Assembly (NCBI GenBank): GCA_019683805.1
Contig: JADGHQ010000018.1
Span: 1 to 40,458 of the forward strand
DNA length: 40,458 nt
Direction: 5' to 3'
Source of the DNA: Thermoleophilaceae bacterium
GTDB lineage: Bacteria > Actinomycetota > Thermoleophilia > Solirubrobacterales > Thermoleophilaceae
Under the pieces are notes generated by a model that saw nothing but the letters and a program-made list of their open reading frames with translations, made no database searches and had not been told where the DNA came from. A program made the translations under genes and the position numbers. Shown piece after piece: positions 8,548-16,121 of the stretch; positions within the stretch are counted from its first letter, which is position 1, and each line of letters begins with the position of its first letter.

Positions 8548-9300
8548 TCAGGCGGCGGCCGGGAGCGGCTCGCGCCGCAGCGCGCCGAGCATGATCGAGC
8601 CGCCGACGATCATCGCGATGCTGATCACCTGCGGCAGCGTGAGGCCGAGCACGAGCTCGTCGTTGCGCCGCACGAACTCGACGAGCAGGCGCTCGAGGCC
8701 GGCCAGCACGAGGTAGAGCGCGAACAGCACCCCCGGCCGGACGCGGTCGCGCAGCTGCCAGAGCAGGAGCGCGACGAGCCCCATCGCGAGCGTCTCGTAG
8801 ACCGGCGTGGGGTGCACCGTGTCGGTGGTCGGGACGGTGCCGTTCGGATACGACATCCCCCACGGCAGGCTCGTGTGGATGCCGTAGTCGCCGTCGCCCG
8901 AGAGCTGGCAGCCGATCCGCCCGATCGCGTAGCCGCCCGCGAGCGGCACGGCGGCGGCGTCGAGCAGCTCGAGCCCCAGCCAGTGGCGGTACCGGGCCCA
9001 CAGGATCACCGCGAGCGCGCCCCCGAGCAGGCCGCCGAACCAGACGAGCCCCGACCCCGAGAAGACGCTCCCGGCGACGTCGTGCGAGACGTCGCTCCAG
9101 TTCTGCACGATGTAGTCGACGCGGGCGCCGACCAGCCCGCCGATGAGCGCGGCGAAGGTGCCCTCGTAGGCCCAGTCGACCGGGCGGCCGAGCTCGTGCA
9201 GGCGCTTGCCGAGGCTGACCCCGACGAAGAGGAAGCAGGCGGCGAACGCCAGGCCGAAGGTCTGGAGCGTGACCGGGCCGAGGTGCAGCTCGGGCGCCAT
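8548..9300 (-). CDS. lgt: Prolipoprotein diacylglyceryl transferase
   Basis: A 250-residue polytopic membrane enzyme that transfers diacylglycerol from phosphatidylglycerol to the lipobox Cys of prolipoproteins. The Lgt signature is visible as AIGRIGCQLSGDGDYG, followed by the HPTPVYE motif; the last part (LAGLERLLVEFVRRND) is also conserved in the family. About seven hydrophobic segments are seen. It is slightly short but complete. It lies 67 bp upstream of lysA in the same direction and 27 bp downstream of the M23 endopeptidase gene, so it may be co-transcribed with the latter. The putative lipoprotein at 24618-25781 is a possible substrate. Confidence 0.96.
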   Translation of the reverse strand: MAPELHLGPVTLQTFGLAFAACFLFVGVSLGKRLHELGRPVDWAYEGTFAALIGGLVGARVDYIVQNWSDVSHDVAGSVFSGSGLVWFGGLLGGALAVILWARYRHWLGLELLDAAAVPLAGGYAIGRIGCQLSGDGDYGIHTSLPWGMSYPNGTVPTTDTVHPTPVYETLAMGLVALLLWQLRDRVRPGVLFALYLVLAGLERLLVEFVRRNDELVLGLTLPQVISIAMIVGGSIMLGALRREPLPAAA

Positions 9301-9327
9301 GCCCCCTCAGCGTAATGCGCCGCCGGC

Positions 9328-10518
9328 CTAGAGGTAGTTGAGCGGGTTGGTGACCGAGCCGTTCACCCGCACCTCGAAGTGCAGATGGGGCCCGAAGCAG
9401 AGGCCGGTGCAGCCCGACAGGCCGATCACCTGCCCCTGCGAGACGTGCTGGCCGACGTGGACGTGGATCGAGGACTGGTGCCCGTAGCAGGTCGAGAGCC
9501 CGCCGCCGTGGTTGATGCAGGTGAAGTTGCCGTAGCCGCTCACGGGGCCCGCGATCGCGACGACCCCGGAGCCCGCGGCGCGGATCGGGGTGCCGCTCGG
9601 CACGCCGATGTCGATGCCCGGGTGGCAGCGCTCCCACGACCGGGTCTCGCAGAACGGCGAGGTGATCGGGCCGTTCACGGGCCAGATGAACTGCCCGGAG
9701 CCGCGCCTGATCGGGCCTGCCGGCAGGCCGCCCCCGCCGCCGCCGCCGGCGTTGAGCTGCGAGCGGATGCGGGCCTGCTCCGCCTCCATCGCGCTCAGGT
9801 CCTCCTCGATGCGGTGTCGGCTGTGGCGCAGCCGGGCGAGCAGCGTCCGGCGCCCGTCGCGGGCGCGCTGCAGCCGCGTGCGGGTGTCGACGAGCCTGCC
9901 CTTCGCCGCGGCGACCTCGTTCCGGCGCGCGGCGATCGCGTCGGCGGCGGCCTGAACCTGGCGGTCGAGGCGCGCCAGCTCGACGGCCTGGCTCGCCGCC
10001 TGGGCCTTGAGGTCCCGCACGGTCGTGATCACGCGGTGGTCCTGGTCGGAGATGCGCTGCATGAACGACGCGCGGTCGAGCAGGTCCTGGAAGCCGTTCG
10101 CCTCGAGCACGACCGTCACGAGATCGGGCTCGTCGGACTTGTAGATCTCGACGAGGCGCTCGGCGAGCACACGGCGCGCGCTCTCGAGCCGCGCGCGCAG
10201 GCGCGCCAGCCGGTCTTGCGCGGCCTGCAGCCTGTCCTGCACCCGCGCGAGCTCGCGCCGCTTGTCGTCGAGTTGCGACTGGAGCCTGCTCTGGCGCGCC
10301 TGGAGGCTGCGGATGTCGCCCTGCAGCCCGCGGATCTTCAGGTTGTAGGCCGAGATGTCGCTCGTGAGGACGCCCTCCTTGCGCTTCTTCTCGGCCACCT
10401 TCTGCCGCGCCTTCTCGATCCGCTGCTGGAGCGGCTCGGAGATGCCGGGCATCGGCAGCAGGAGATAGGCCGCGACGGCCAGGCAGAGTGAGACCCAGAA
10501 AGCTCTCTTCATTCGCAT
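9328..10518 (-). CDS. Secreted coiled-coil M23 (LytM) endopeptidase
   Basis: A 396-residue exported murein endopeptidase of the EnvC/RipA-like layout. Residues 1-28 form a signal peptide (KRAFWVSLCLAVAAYLLLP). Residues 30 to about 260 are two long Arg/Gln/Leu-rich coiled-coil stretches separated by a conserved block (LVEIYKSDEPDLVTVVLEA). A glycine linker leads to the M23 domain (about 285-396) with the zinc motifs CHPGIDIG (HxxxD) and GPHLHFEV (HxH), so it should be catalytically active and cut peptidoglycan cross-bridges. Synthesis is controlled by a c-di-AMP riboswitch directly upstream, which fits a cell-wall remodelling role. An alternative ATG lies two codons in (10512). Confidence 0.95.
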   Translation of the reverse strand: MRMKRAFWVSLCLAVAAYLLLPMPGISEPLQQRIEKARQKVAEKKRKEGVLTSDISAYNLKIRGLQGDIRSLQARQSRLQSQLDDKRRELARVQDRLQAAQDRLARLRARLESARRVLAERLVEIYKSDEPDLVTVVLEANGFQDLLDRASFMQRISDQDHRVITTVRDLKAQAASQAVELARLDRQVQAAADAIAARRNEVAAAKGRLVDTRTRLQRARDGRRTLLARLRHSRHRIEEDLSAMEAEQARIRSQLNAGGGGGGGLPAGPIRRGSGQFIWPVNGPITSPFCETRSWERCHPGIDIGVPSGTPIRAAGSGVVAIAGPVSGYGNFTCINHGGGLSTCYGHQSSIHVHVGQHVSQGQVIGLSGCTGLCFGPHLHFEVRVNGSVTNPLNYL

Positions 10519-10528
10519 CGCGCGGAGC

Positions 10529-10650
10529 CGCTTACGGGGTTAGCTGTCGGGCTCGCGCTCGCGCGCTACGCCGCTCTCGGGCGGCGACTCGCCCCGGATG
10601 TGGCAGGTCGGGTCCCCCGTTTCCCTGAATCTGCAGGGAATTCAGCGTTC
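10529..10650 (-). promoter_or_regulatory. c-di-AMP riboswitch (ydaO-yuaA class)
   Basis: Read on the minus strand this leader carries the conserved blocks of the ydaO-yuaA riboswitch in order. These are CGCTGAAT (about 10647-10640), a stem CTGAATTC...GATTCAG, ACGGGGGACCC (10620-10610), GGGGCGAGTC (10595-10586), a GC-rich stem, and the 3' signature CCCGACAGCTAACCCCG (about 10551-10535), closed by AAGCGG pairing with the 5' CGCT. It ends 10 nt before the ATG of the M23 endopeptidase. The class is known to bind c-di-AMP, usually turning expression off at high ligand, and in actinobacteria it often precedes cell-wall hydrolase genes. Confidence 0.96.
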
Positions 10651-10764
10651 CGACCGGGCGAAGATATCAAGGCCCGCAACGGGTTCGTGCGCCGTGCAAG
10701 CGCTCTTGCAGCGGGCGCGGGCCCGCCGCGGCGGGCTGCCCGCGCCGCCCGCTCCCCCCGCAAC

Positions 10765-10770
10765 TACAAT
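10765..10770 (+). promoter_or_regulatory. -10 element of htpX-pspAB
   Basis: TACAAT (5 of 6 to TATAAT) is followed by six bases and the htpX ATG at 10777, so transcription should begin at or beside the start codon. There is no Shine-Dalgarno sequence. This supports 10777 over the longer upstream reading frame. Confidence 0.6.
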
Positions 10771-10776
10771 CGGGGC

Positions 10777-11691
10777 ATGGCTCGACCCAAGGCAGCTTTC
10801 GGGCGCGACACCGGCCTCCAGTTCCGGATGCTGCTCACGATGTTCCTGCTAGGGCTCGTCTACGCGGGCTTCGTGGGCATCCTGTTCGCGGCCGGCGCCG
10901 GCGCCGTCACGATGGTCGTCGTCATCGGCGCGCTCGTCCTCGCGCAGCTCTTCCTCTCCGACAAGCTCGCGCTGGCCTCGATGGGCGCCAAGGAGGTCTC
11001 GCCCCAGGAGGCGCCGGGGCTGCACGCGATGGTGGAGCGCCTGTGCATCCAGGCCGACCTGCCCAAGCCGCGCGTCGCGGTGGCCGACACGCCGGTCCCG
11101 AACGCCTTCGCGATGGGCCGCTCGCAGAAGACCGCGATCGTCTGCTGCACCACCGGCATCATGAACGCGCTCGAGCCTCGCGAGCTCGAGGCGGTGCTCG
11201 CGCACGAGCTAACGCATGTGAAGAACCGCGACGTGATGGTCATGACGGTCGCGAGCTTCTTCGCCTCGATCGCCGCGATGATCACCCAGTTCGGCTTCTT
11301 CTTCGGCGGCTGGGGCGGCGGCGACGACGATGACGGGGCGCCCGCGTTCGCGGTCGTGCTGCTCGTCTCGTTCGCCGTCTACATCATCAGCTTCTTCCTG
11401 ATGCTCGCGCTCTCGCGCTACCGCGAGTACGCGGCGGACCGCGGCTCCGCGCTCATCACCGGCAACCCGAGCGCGCTCGCTTCGGCGCTTTTGCGCATCA
11501 GCGGGGAGATGCAGCGCGTGCCCGACCGCGACCTCCGGGCGGTCGGACGGATGAACGCCTTCTTCATCGTCCCGACGAGCGTGAAGGAGACGGTGGCCAC
11601 GCTGTTCATGGACCACCCGCCGATCGAGAAGCGGATCGCGCGCCTCGAGCAGTACGAGCGCGAGCTCCAGGGCGCGGCCGTCGCCGCCTAG
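10777..11691 (+). CDS. htpX: HtpX family membrane zinc metalloprotease
   Basis: A 304-residue M48B protease that degrades misfolded or surplus membrane proteins. Two N-terminal membrane helices (MLLTMFLLGLVYAGFVGIL and AVTMVVVIGALVLAQLFL) are followed by the zinc motif HELTH within LEAVLAHELTHVKNRDV, two more helices, and the third zinc ligand in RYREYAADRGSAL. The cytosolic-side insert WGGGDDDDG is acidic. The start at 10777 (MARPKAAFGRD) is chosen because TACAAT precedes it; the upstream in-frame extension to 10600 reads like non-coding sequence and would overlap the riboswitch on the other strand. pspAB follows 3 bp after the stop, the actinobacterial HtpX-PspAB pairing. Confidence 0.97.
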   Translation: MARPKAAFGRDTGLQFRMLLTMFLLGLVYAGFVGILFAAGAGAVTMVVVIGALVLAQLFLSDKLALASMGAKEVSPQEAPGLHAMVERLCIQADLPKPRVAVADTPVPNAFAMGRSQKTAIVCCTTGIMNALEPRELEAVLAHELTHVKNRDVMVMTVASFFASIAAMITQFGFFFGGWGGGDDDDGAPAFAVVLLVSFAVYIISFFLMLALSRYREYAADRGSALITGNPSALASALLRISGEMQRVPDRDLRAVGRMNAFFIVPTSVKETVATLFMDHPPIEKRIARLEQYERELQGAAVAA

Positions 11692-11694
11692 CGG

Positions 11695-12267
11695 GTGGGC
11701 CTGCTCGACGCACTGCTTGGGGGCCGCCGGAAGCTCAAGCAGCCGGCGCCCGACCGGCTGTTCGCGATGACCACCGCGCAGATCACGCTCGAGACGGGCC
11801 TCGGCCTCGTCCACCGCAACGTCGCGGGCATCGTGTTCCAGCCGCTCGCCACCGGCGACTTCAAGCAGATCGTGCAGGAGACCGAGGAGCTGCTGCGCTC
11901 GGCGGCGCGCGACACCGGCACGACGGTGGAGACGGCCGACGACGAGTTCGGCTACCGCTGGATCGTCCTGCGCGACCAGGACTTCGAGGACCTCGTCGTG
12001 TCGATGAACGTGGTGTCCGGCCAGCTCGAGGCGGGCGGCTACGGCGACCGGCTGCTCGCGGCCGTGTTCGTGTTCGAGGAGGACGGCCGCCGCGTCTACT
12101 TCATCTACAACTTCAAGCGGGGCGCCTACTACCCCTTCGTGCCGACGGGCGACAAGCAGCGCGACACCGAGCGCGAGCTGCGGCTCAAGGCCCAGCTCGC
12201 CGGCGAGCTGCCGCTCGAGCAGGAGCTCGAGCGCTGGTACCCGCTCTGGGACATCCCGCTCGGCTAG
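11695..12267 (+). CDS. pspAB: PspA-associated protein PspAB
   Basis: A 190-residue soluble protein of the PspAB family, named for its genomic link to PspA and HtpX. It begins MGLLDALLGGRRKLKQP from a GTG three bases after the htpX stop and shows the family blocks TLETGLGLVHRNVAGIVF, DDEFGYRWIVLRD, YFIYNFKRGAYYPFVPTG and LERWYPLWDIPLG. Its biochemical role is not established; it is thought to belong to the envelope-stress response. Together with htpX it forms one operon, and pspA-pspAA lie 4 kb downstream on the other strand. The call rests on the memory of the family plus the neighbourhood. Confidence 0.88.
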   Translation: MGLLDALLGGRRKLKQPAPDRLFAMTTAQITLETGLGLVHRNVAGIVFQPLATGDFKQIVQETEELLRSAARDTGTTVETADDEFGYRWIVLRDQDFEDLVVSMNVVSGQLEAGGYGDRLLAAVFVFEEDGRRVYFIYNFKRGAYYPFVPTGDKQRDTERELRLKAQLAGELPLEQELERWYPLWDIPLG

Positions 12268-12393
12268 CAGCCAGCGCCCCGGAGCACGCTCGCGGACGCG
12301 TCGCGCAGGCCTCCCCCGAGCGTGGGCGCGCCAGCCTGAGAGCCGCGCGCGCGGGAGGCTAAAGCTCGCGCCGCCCATGTCGAGTGAGCAAGT

Positions 12394-13071
12394 GTGCGAG
12401 GTCTTGGCTCGAAGCTCCTGGCAGGGGGCCTCTCGGCTGGAGTGATCCTGCTCTGGTGGCCCACCCTGTTCCCCTCCGACACCCCGGTGTCGTGGCTCAC
12501 CCGCGGCGTCGTCTGGACGCTGATGTTCGAGGTGCTCGTGCTCGCCACGATGCCGTTCGAGCTCGCCCTCTGGGGCACGAGCAAGGGCGAGCGCATCACG
12601 CGCCGGCTGCACGTCGCGCGCGAGCGCCTCGAGCCCGAGGACTCGCAGCGGCGGCTGGGCGTGCGCGGCGGCTTGGCCGCGGGCGCGCTGGCGCTGCCGC
12701 TCTTGCTGCTCGGCACGGGCGCCCATGCGCACCTCTGGGAGCTGTCGGCGAGGCCGAAGCCCGTCACGCACGTCACGAAGGTCGTGCGCGTCGTGCGCCC
12801 GGTGGAGGTCCGGCGCGTGGTGACGCGCGAGGTGGTCACGGCTCCGGCGCCGGTGGCCGCATCGGGCGCCGCCGTGCCGTCGAGCCTCGGCTCGGGCGCC
12901 GCCGCCCCGGCCGCGCGCTCCGCGCCCGAGCCTCACCGCCCTCCAATCCGCGAGGCGCCCCGGGCGACGACGAATCAGCCGAGCGCCGAGCACCGCGCCA
13001 TGACTGCGCCCGAGTCGCGCTCGCCCGGCGGCGACACCGGGGCGGCCCCGGGCGGGTCGACCGGCAGCTAG
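12394..13071 (+). CDS. Membrane protein with basic/Val-rich and Pro/Ala-rich tail
   Basis: A 225-residue protein of unknown function. Three hydrophobic segments occupy about 8-28 (LLAGGLSAGVILLWWPTLF), 35-60 (VVWTLMFEVLVLATMPFELAL) and 88-110 (GLAAGALALPLLLLGTGAHA), with a basic loop (RRLHVARERLEPEDSQRR) between the last two. The rest is presumably extracytoplasmic: a Val/Arg repeat-like stretch (VTKVVRVVRPVEVRRVVTRE), then a low-complexity Ala/Pro/Ser/Gly tail. The GTG at 12394 is preceded by a weak GAGTGAG. The gene runs convergently into tetR, overlapping its end by 4 bp (13068-13071). Cell-surface attachment or signalling is possible, but nothing proves it. Confidence 0.75.
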   Translation: MRGLGSKLLAGGLSAGVILLWWPTLFPSDTPVSWLTRGVVWTLMFEVLVLATMPFELALWGTSKGERITRRLHVARERLEPEDSQRRLGVRGGLAAGALALPLLLLGTGAHAHLWELSARPKPVTHVTKVVRVVRPVEVRRVVTREVVTAPAPVAASGAAVPSSLGSGAAAPAARSAPEPHRPPIREAPRATTNQPSAEHRAMTAPESRSPGGDTGAAPGGSTGS

Positions 13072-13913
13072 CCCCGGCGCGGCCGCTTGCGGGGCGCCCT
13101 GGCCGCGCTCGCAGCGGCGGCGAGGCCGGCGAGGATCGCGTCTAGCCCGAACTCGAAGCGCTCGTCCATGTCGCCGCGCGTCAGCTCGTCGGCGAGGTCG
13201 GCGATGTTCGGGAAGCGCTCTCGGGGCAGGGCGTGGAAGTGCGCGTGTATGCGCTCGAGGATCTCCTCCGGGCGCGCCTCGCCTTCCGGCGTCTTCAGGC
13301 CGGTCTGGGTCTCGAAGGCGAAGGCCGTGAAGTACGTCGTGAGCAGGTGCACGCCCCACGCCGCCTCGCGGTCCGGAACGCCGCCCGCGCGCAGGATCGC
13401 GAGGACCCCCTCGGTCCACTCGAGCGCGTTCGGGCCGACCGGGAAGCGCCCGATCGAGATCTCGGCGATGTAGGGCCGCTCGAACAGCACGTCGAGGGCG
13501 CGCCGGGCGATGTCCTTGACCTGCTGCTGCCAGCGTGCGGGCTTCGGCGCGGGCAGGGGGAGCTGCTCGCCGATCAGGCGGTCGAACACGAGGTCGAGCA
13601 GCTCCTCCTTGTTGCGCACGTGCCAGTAGAGCGACCCCGGCCCGGTGCCGAGCTCCTCGCCGAGCCGGCGCATGCTGAGCGAGTCGAGGCCCTCGCCGCG
13701 GTCGAGCAGCCGGACGGCCGCGTCCACGATCGCGTCGCGCGTGAGCGGCGCCTGGCGGCCGCCGCGCCTCGGGGCCGACCACCAGGGAGGCTCGGGCACC
13801 GCCCGCCGAACCTCCTCCCGAAGCGCCCGGGCGGCCTCGCGGGCGGCCTCCCTGGCGGCCCGCTTGGCCGCGGCCTTCGCCGCCCGCGTCGGCCACTGCA
13901 TCTCCTCGGACAT
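13068..13913 (-). CDS. TetR family repressor, divergent from ABC exporter
   Basis: A 281-residue regulator. The HTH is at about 58-105 (LTRDAIVDAAVRLLDRG ... MRRLGEELGTGPGSLYWHV), and the C-terminal half resembles the tetracycline-repressor type ligand domain (about 125-265). In front of the HTH is an unusual 55-residue extension with a regular Ala/Arg/Glu helix (RAAKAAAKRAAREAAREAAR) and a Pro/Trp linker. It is divergent from the two-gene ABC exporter with a 67-bp gap full of inverted repeats, so it most likely represses both itself and the exporter and is released by an exported compound (inference). The last 4 bp overlap the convergent membrane-protein gene. Confidence 0.93.
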   Translation of the reverse strand: MSEEMQWPTRAAKAAAKRAAREAAREAARALREEVRRAVPEPPWWSAPRRGGRQAPLTRDAIVDAAVRLLDRGEGLDSLSMRRLGEELGTGPGSLYWHVRNKEELLDLVFDRLIGEQLPLPAPKPARWQQQVKDIARRALDVLFERPYIAEISIGRFPVGPNALEWTEGVLAILRAGGVPDREAAWGVHLLTTYFTAFAFETQTGLKTPEGEARPEEILERIHAHFHALPRERFPNIADLADELTRGDMDERFEFGLDAILAGLAAAASAARAPRKRPRRG

Positions 13914-13917
13914 GACA

Positions 13918-13967
13918 GGAACAGTGTACTGTGCTAGAACACCGTTCGAGTTCTGAAACGCAGTTCC
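13918..13967. promoter_or_regulatory. Operator region between tetR and the ABC exporter
   Basis: Several dyads are packed here: ACAGT-GT-ACTGT (13921-13932), AGAAC-N9-GTTCT (13936-13954), and an outer GGAAC (13918-13922) / GTTCC (13963-13967) pair. On the minus strand TACACT (13930-13925) lies 11 bp from the tetR ATG and could be its -10. The position between divergent genes is classical for a TetR-controlled exporter. Confidence 0.6.
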
Positions 13968-13980
13968 AAGCGAGGTAGGA

Positions 13981-15000
13981 ATGCAATCTCCCCCTGACGG
14001 CGCCGGCGCGCCGCCCGCGATCGAGGCGACGGACCTCGTGAAGACCTATCCCGGCGGCGTCCGCGCGCTCGACGGCCTGAGCTTCCGCGTGCCGGCCGGC
14101 ACGATCTTCGGCCTGCTCGGGCCGAACGGCGCAGGCAAGTCCACCGCCGTGAAGGTGCTCACCACGCTCACCCGGCCGGACTCGGGCAGCGCCCGCGTCG
14201 CGGGCCGCGACGTCCTGCGCGAGCCCGCGGCGGTGCGCCGCAGGATCGGCGCGGTGGCGCAGAAGGCGGGCTTCGACCGCGAGCTGACGGGCCGCGAGAA
14301 CCTGGAGCTCCAGGGCCAGGTCTACGGCCTGCGCGGACGCGAGCTGAGCGGCCGCATCGACGAGCTGCTCGAGCGCCTGCGGCTCGCGGACGCGGCCGAC
14401 CGCCTCGCGCGCACCTACTCCGGCGGCATGCAGCGCCGGCTCGACATCGCGATCGGCCTCGTGCACAGGCCCGAGGTCCTCTTCCTCGACGAGCCCACCA
14501 CCGGCCTCGACCCGGAGGTGCGCGCCGAGATGTGGGAGGAGATCACGCGCCTCCAGCGCGACGAGGGCATCACGATCCTGCTCACCACCCACTACCTCGA
14601 GGAGGCCGACGAGCTCGCGTCGAGCCTCGCGATCGTCGACCGCGGGCGCGTCGTCGCCGCCGGCAGCCCCGAGCAGCTCAAGGGCGAGCTCGAGGGCGAC
14701 GCGCTCCACCTCGAGCTCGAGCAGCCGCTCGACGACGGGATCGTCCGGCGCGCGCTCGAGCGGGTCGGCGCGGTCCGCGAGCTCGCGCTCGACGGCCGCC
14801 ACCTGCGCGCCCGCGTCGACGACGGTGCGCGGGCGCTGCCGACGGTGCTCGCGGCGCTCGGCGAGAGCGGCGTGGCGGTGGCGTCGGTCACCGTCTCGCG
14901 CCCCTCGCTCGACGACGTCTACCTCCGCTACGCCGGCCGCGAGTTCGCCAAGGCGGAGGCCGAAGCCGACCAGAGAACAGCCGAGGAGGTCCGCCGATGA
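13981..15000 (+). CDS. ABC transporter ATP-binding protein (DrrA type)
   Basis: A 339-residue ATPase that powers an ABC-2 type exporter. Walker A is GPNGAGKST (about 42-50), the Q-loop region AVAQKAGFDRELTGREN, the ABC signature YSGGMQRRLDIA, Walker B VLFLDEPTTGLD and the H-loop TTHYLEEAD. After the ATPase core there is a C-terminal regulatory domain of about 100 residues ending in SLDDVYLRYAGREF, as in DrrA (daunorubicin resistance) proteins. The ATG follows GAGGTAGGA closely. The stop overlaps the permease ATG (ATGA). Probable role: drug or metabolite export under control of the divergent TetR. Confidence 0.96.
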   Translation: MQSPPDGAGAPPAIEATDLVKTYPGGVRALDGLSFRVPAGTIFGLLGPNGAGKSTAVKVLTTLTRPDSGSARVAGRDVLREPAAVRRRIGAVAQKAGFDRELTGRENLELQGQVYGLRGRELSGRIDELLERLRLADAADRLARTYSGGMQRRLDIAIGLVHRPEVLFLDEPTTGLDPEVRAEMWEEITRLQRDEGITILLTTHYLEEADELASSLAIVDRGRVVAAGSPEQLKGELEGDALHLELEQPLDDGIVRRALERVGAVRELALDGRHLRARVDDGARALPTVLAALGESGVAVASVTVSRPSLDDVYLRYAGREFAKAEAEADQRTAEEVRR

Positions 15001-15773
15001 CCACCACGCTCGCGCACACCTGGTTCATGACGAAGCGCCAGCTGCGCTTCCTGATCCGCCAGCCCGTCTGGATCTTCGTGACGCTGACACAGCCCGTCAT
15101 CTGGCTGCTCCTCTACGGCGCGCTGTTCAAGAAGGTCGTCGAGATCCCGGGCTTCCGCGGCGGCAACTACATCGAGTTCCTGACGCCAGGCGTGGTCGTC
15201 ATGACCGCCTTGTTCTCGGCCGGCTGGAGCGGCATGGGGCAGATCGACGACATCGACCGCGGGGTGCTCGACCGCTTCCTGATCAGCCCGGCGCGCCGCT
15301 CCTCGCTGATCACGGGCAGGCTGTTCCATACGACCATCTCGGTGTCGATCCAGTCGGCGATCATCCTCGTGCTCGCGCTGATCACCGGCGCGACGTTCGA
15401 CGGCGGGGTCGGCGGGGCGCTCGTCCTGATCGCGATCTCGGCGCTGCTGTCGTTCGCGGTCGGGGCCGCGTCGAACGCCGTCGGCCTGCTGGTGCGCAGG
15501 GAGGAGACGCTGATCGCGCTGATGCAGTTCCTGCTCCTGCCGCTCACGTTCCTCTCCAGCGCGTTCATGCAGAAGAGCCTGATGCCGGGGTGGATGCAGA
15601 CGGTCTCGGACGTGAACCCGGTCAACTGGGCGATCGAGGCCGGCCGCGGCGCGCTCGGCGGTGACTGGGACTGGGGCCTGATCGGCTCGCGGGCCGGGCT
15701 GCTGCTGGCGCTGTCGATCCTCGCCGGCCTGTGGGCCGTGAGCGCCTTCCGCACCTACCAGCGCACCGTGTGA
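14997..15773 (+). CDS. ABC-2 type transporter permease (DrrB type)
   Basis: A 258-residue permease with six hydrophobic segments, partner of the preceding ATPase. The N-terminus (HTWFMTKRQLRFLIRQPVWI) and the first helix (LTQPVIWLLLYGALF) are typical of DrrB proteins, as are FLTPGVVVMTALFSAGWSG, the cytoplasmic loop GVLDRFLISPARRSSLITGR, and the block LLPLTFLSSAFM ... VNPVNWAIEAGR. The ATG at 14997 overlaps the ATPase stop as ATGA, and GAGGAGGTCC lies just in front. It converges on pspAA with a 69-bp gap. Confidence 0.95.
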   Translation: MTTTLAHTWFMTKRQLRFLIRQPVWIFVTLTQPVIWLLLYGALFKKVVEIPGFRGGNYIEFLTPGVVVMTALFSAGWSGMGQIDDIDRGVLDRFLISPARRSSLITGRLFHTTISVSIQSAIILVLALITGATFDGGVGGALVLIAISALLSFAVGAASNAVGLLVRREETLIALMQFLLLPLTFLSSAFMQKSLMPGWMQTVSDVNPVNWAIEAGRGALGGDWDWGLIGSRAGLLLALSILAGLWAVSAFRTYQRTV

Positions 15774-15787
15774 GCGCGGGGCCCGCG

Positions 15788-15800
15788 CGGACGGCGTCCG
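15788..15800. terminator. Small hairpin between convergent ABC and psp genes
   Basis: CGGAC-GGC-GTCCG forms a short stem 15 bp after the permease stop; further GC-rich imperfect dyads follow up to 15840. The stem is short and lacks a T-run, so this is a weak call based mainly on position. Confidence 0.25.
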
Positions 15801-15842
15801 GGTAGCGGCCTGCGATCGGCGGGCGGCCGGTACGGACCCGGC

Positions 15843-16121
15843 TCAGTCCGGGATCAGCCCGTCCCCGGAGAAGTCCGCGCGGGCCTCCTGGAACGTGATG
15901 TCGGGCGGCGGCAGGATCACGGTCGACTCGACGAGCTCGTCGTCGGCCAGCTCGCGGCCGTCGCGCCGGACGATCTCGAGCATCTGCTGCCAGAGCTCGC
16001 GGAAGCGCTCCTCGTCCCCCGCCTCGACGGCGGCCACCGCCTGGTTGTCGAGCTCGTTGAGGCGCTCGGCGTCGGCGTCGGGCAGCTCGTACTGGCCCTC
16101 GCCGGACAGCCGCACGATCAC
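15843..16121 (-). CDS. pspAA: PspA-associated protein PspAA
   Basis: A 92-residue acidic soluble protein of the PspAA family. It starts MIVRLSGEGQYELPD and continues LNELDNQAVAAVEAGDEERF and LVESTVILPPPDITFQEAR, blocks I recognise from PspAA partners encoded directly after pspA in actinobacteria and archaea. Its ATG overlaps the pspA stop by 4 bp, so the two are co-translated. The molecular role is unknown; it is thought to modulate PspA assembly or signalling. Confidence 0.88.
   Translation of the reverse strand: MIVRLSGEGQYELPDADAERLNELDNQAVAAVEAGDEERFRELWQQMLEIVRRDGRELADDELVESTVILPPPDITFQEARADFSGDGLIPD

Noticed and set aside
10600-10776. Longer htpX starting at 10600
   Set aside because: The extension has no family similarity, overlaps the riboswitch on the other strand, and a -10 element lies just before 10777.
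11209-14802. A 1197-codon open frame on the minus strand
   Set aside because: It runs antisense through htpX, pspAB, the membrane protein and the exporter, all with clear family motifs; very GC-rich codons make long antisense frames common. Its product is low-complexity Arg/Ala/Glu/Leu with no domain.
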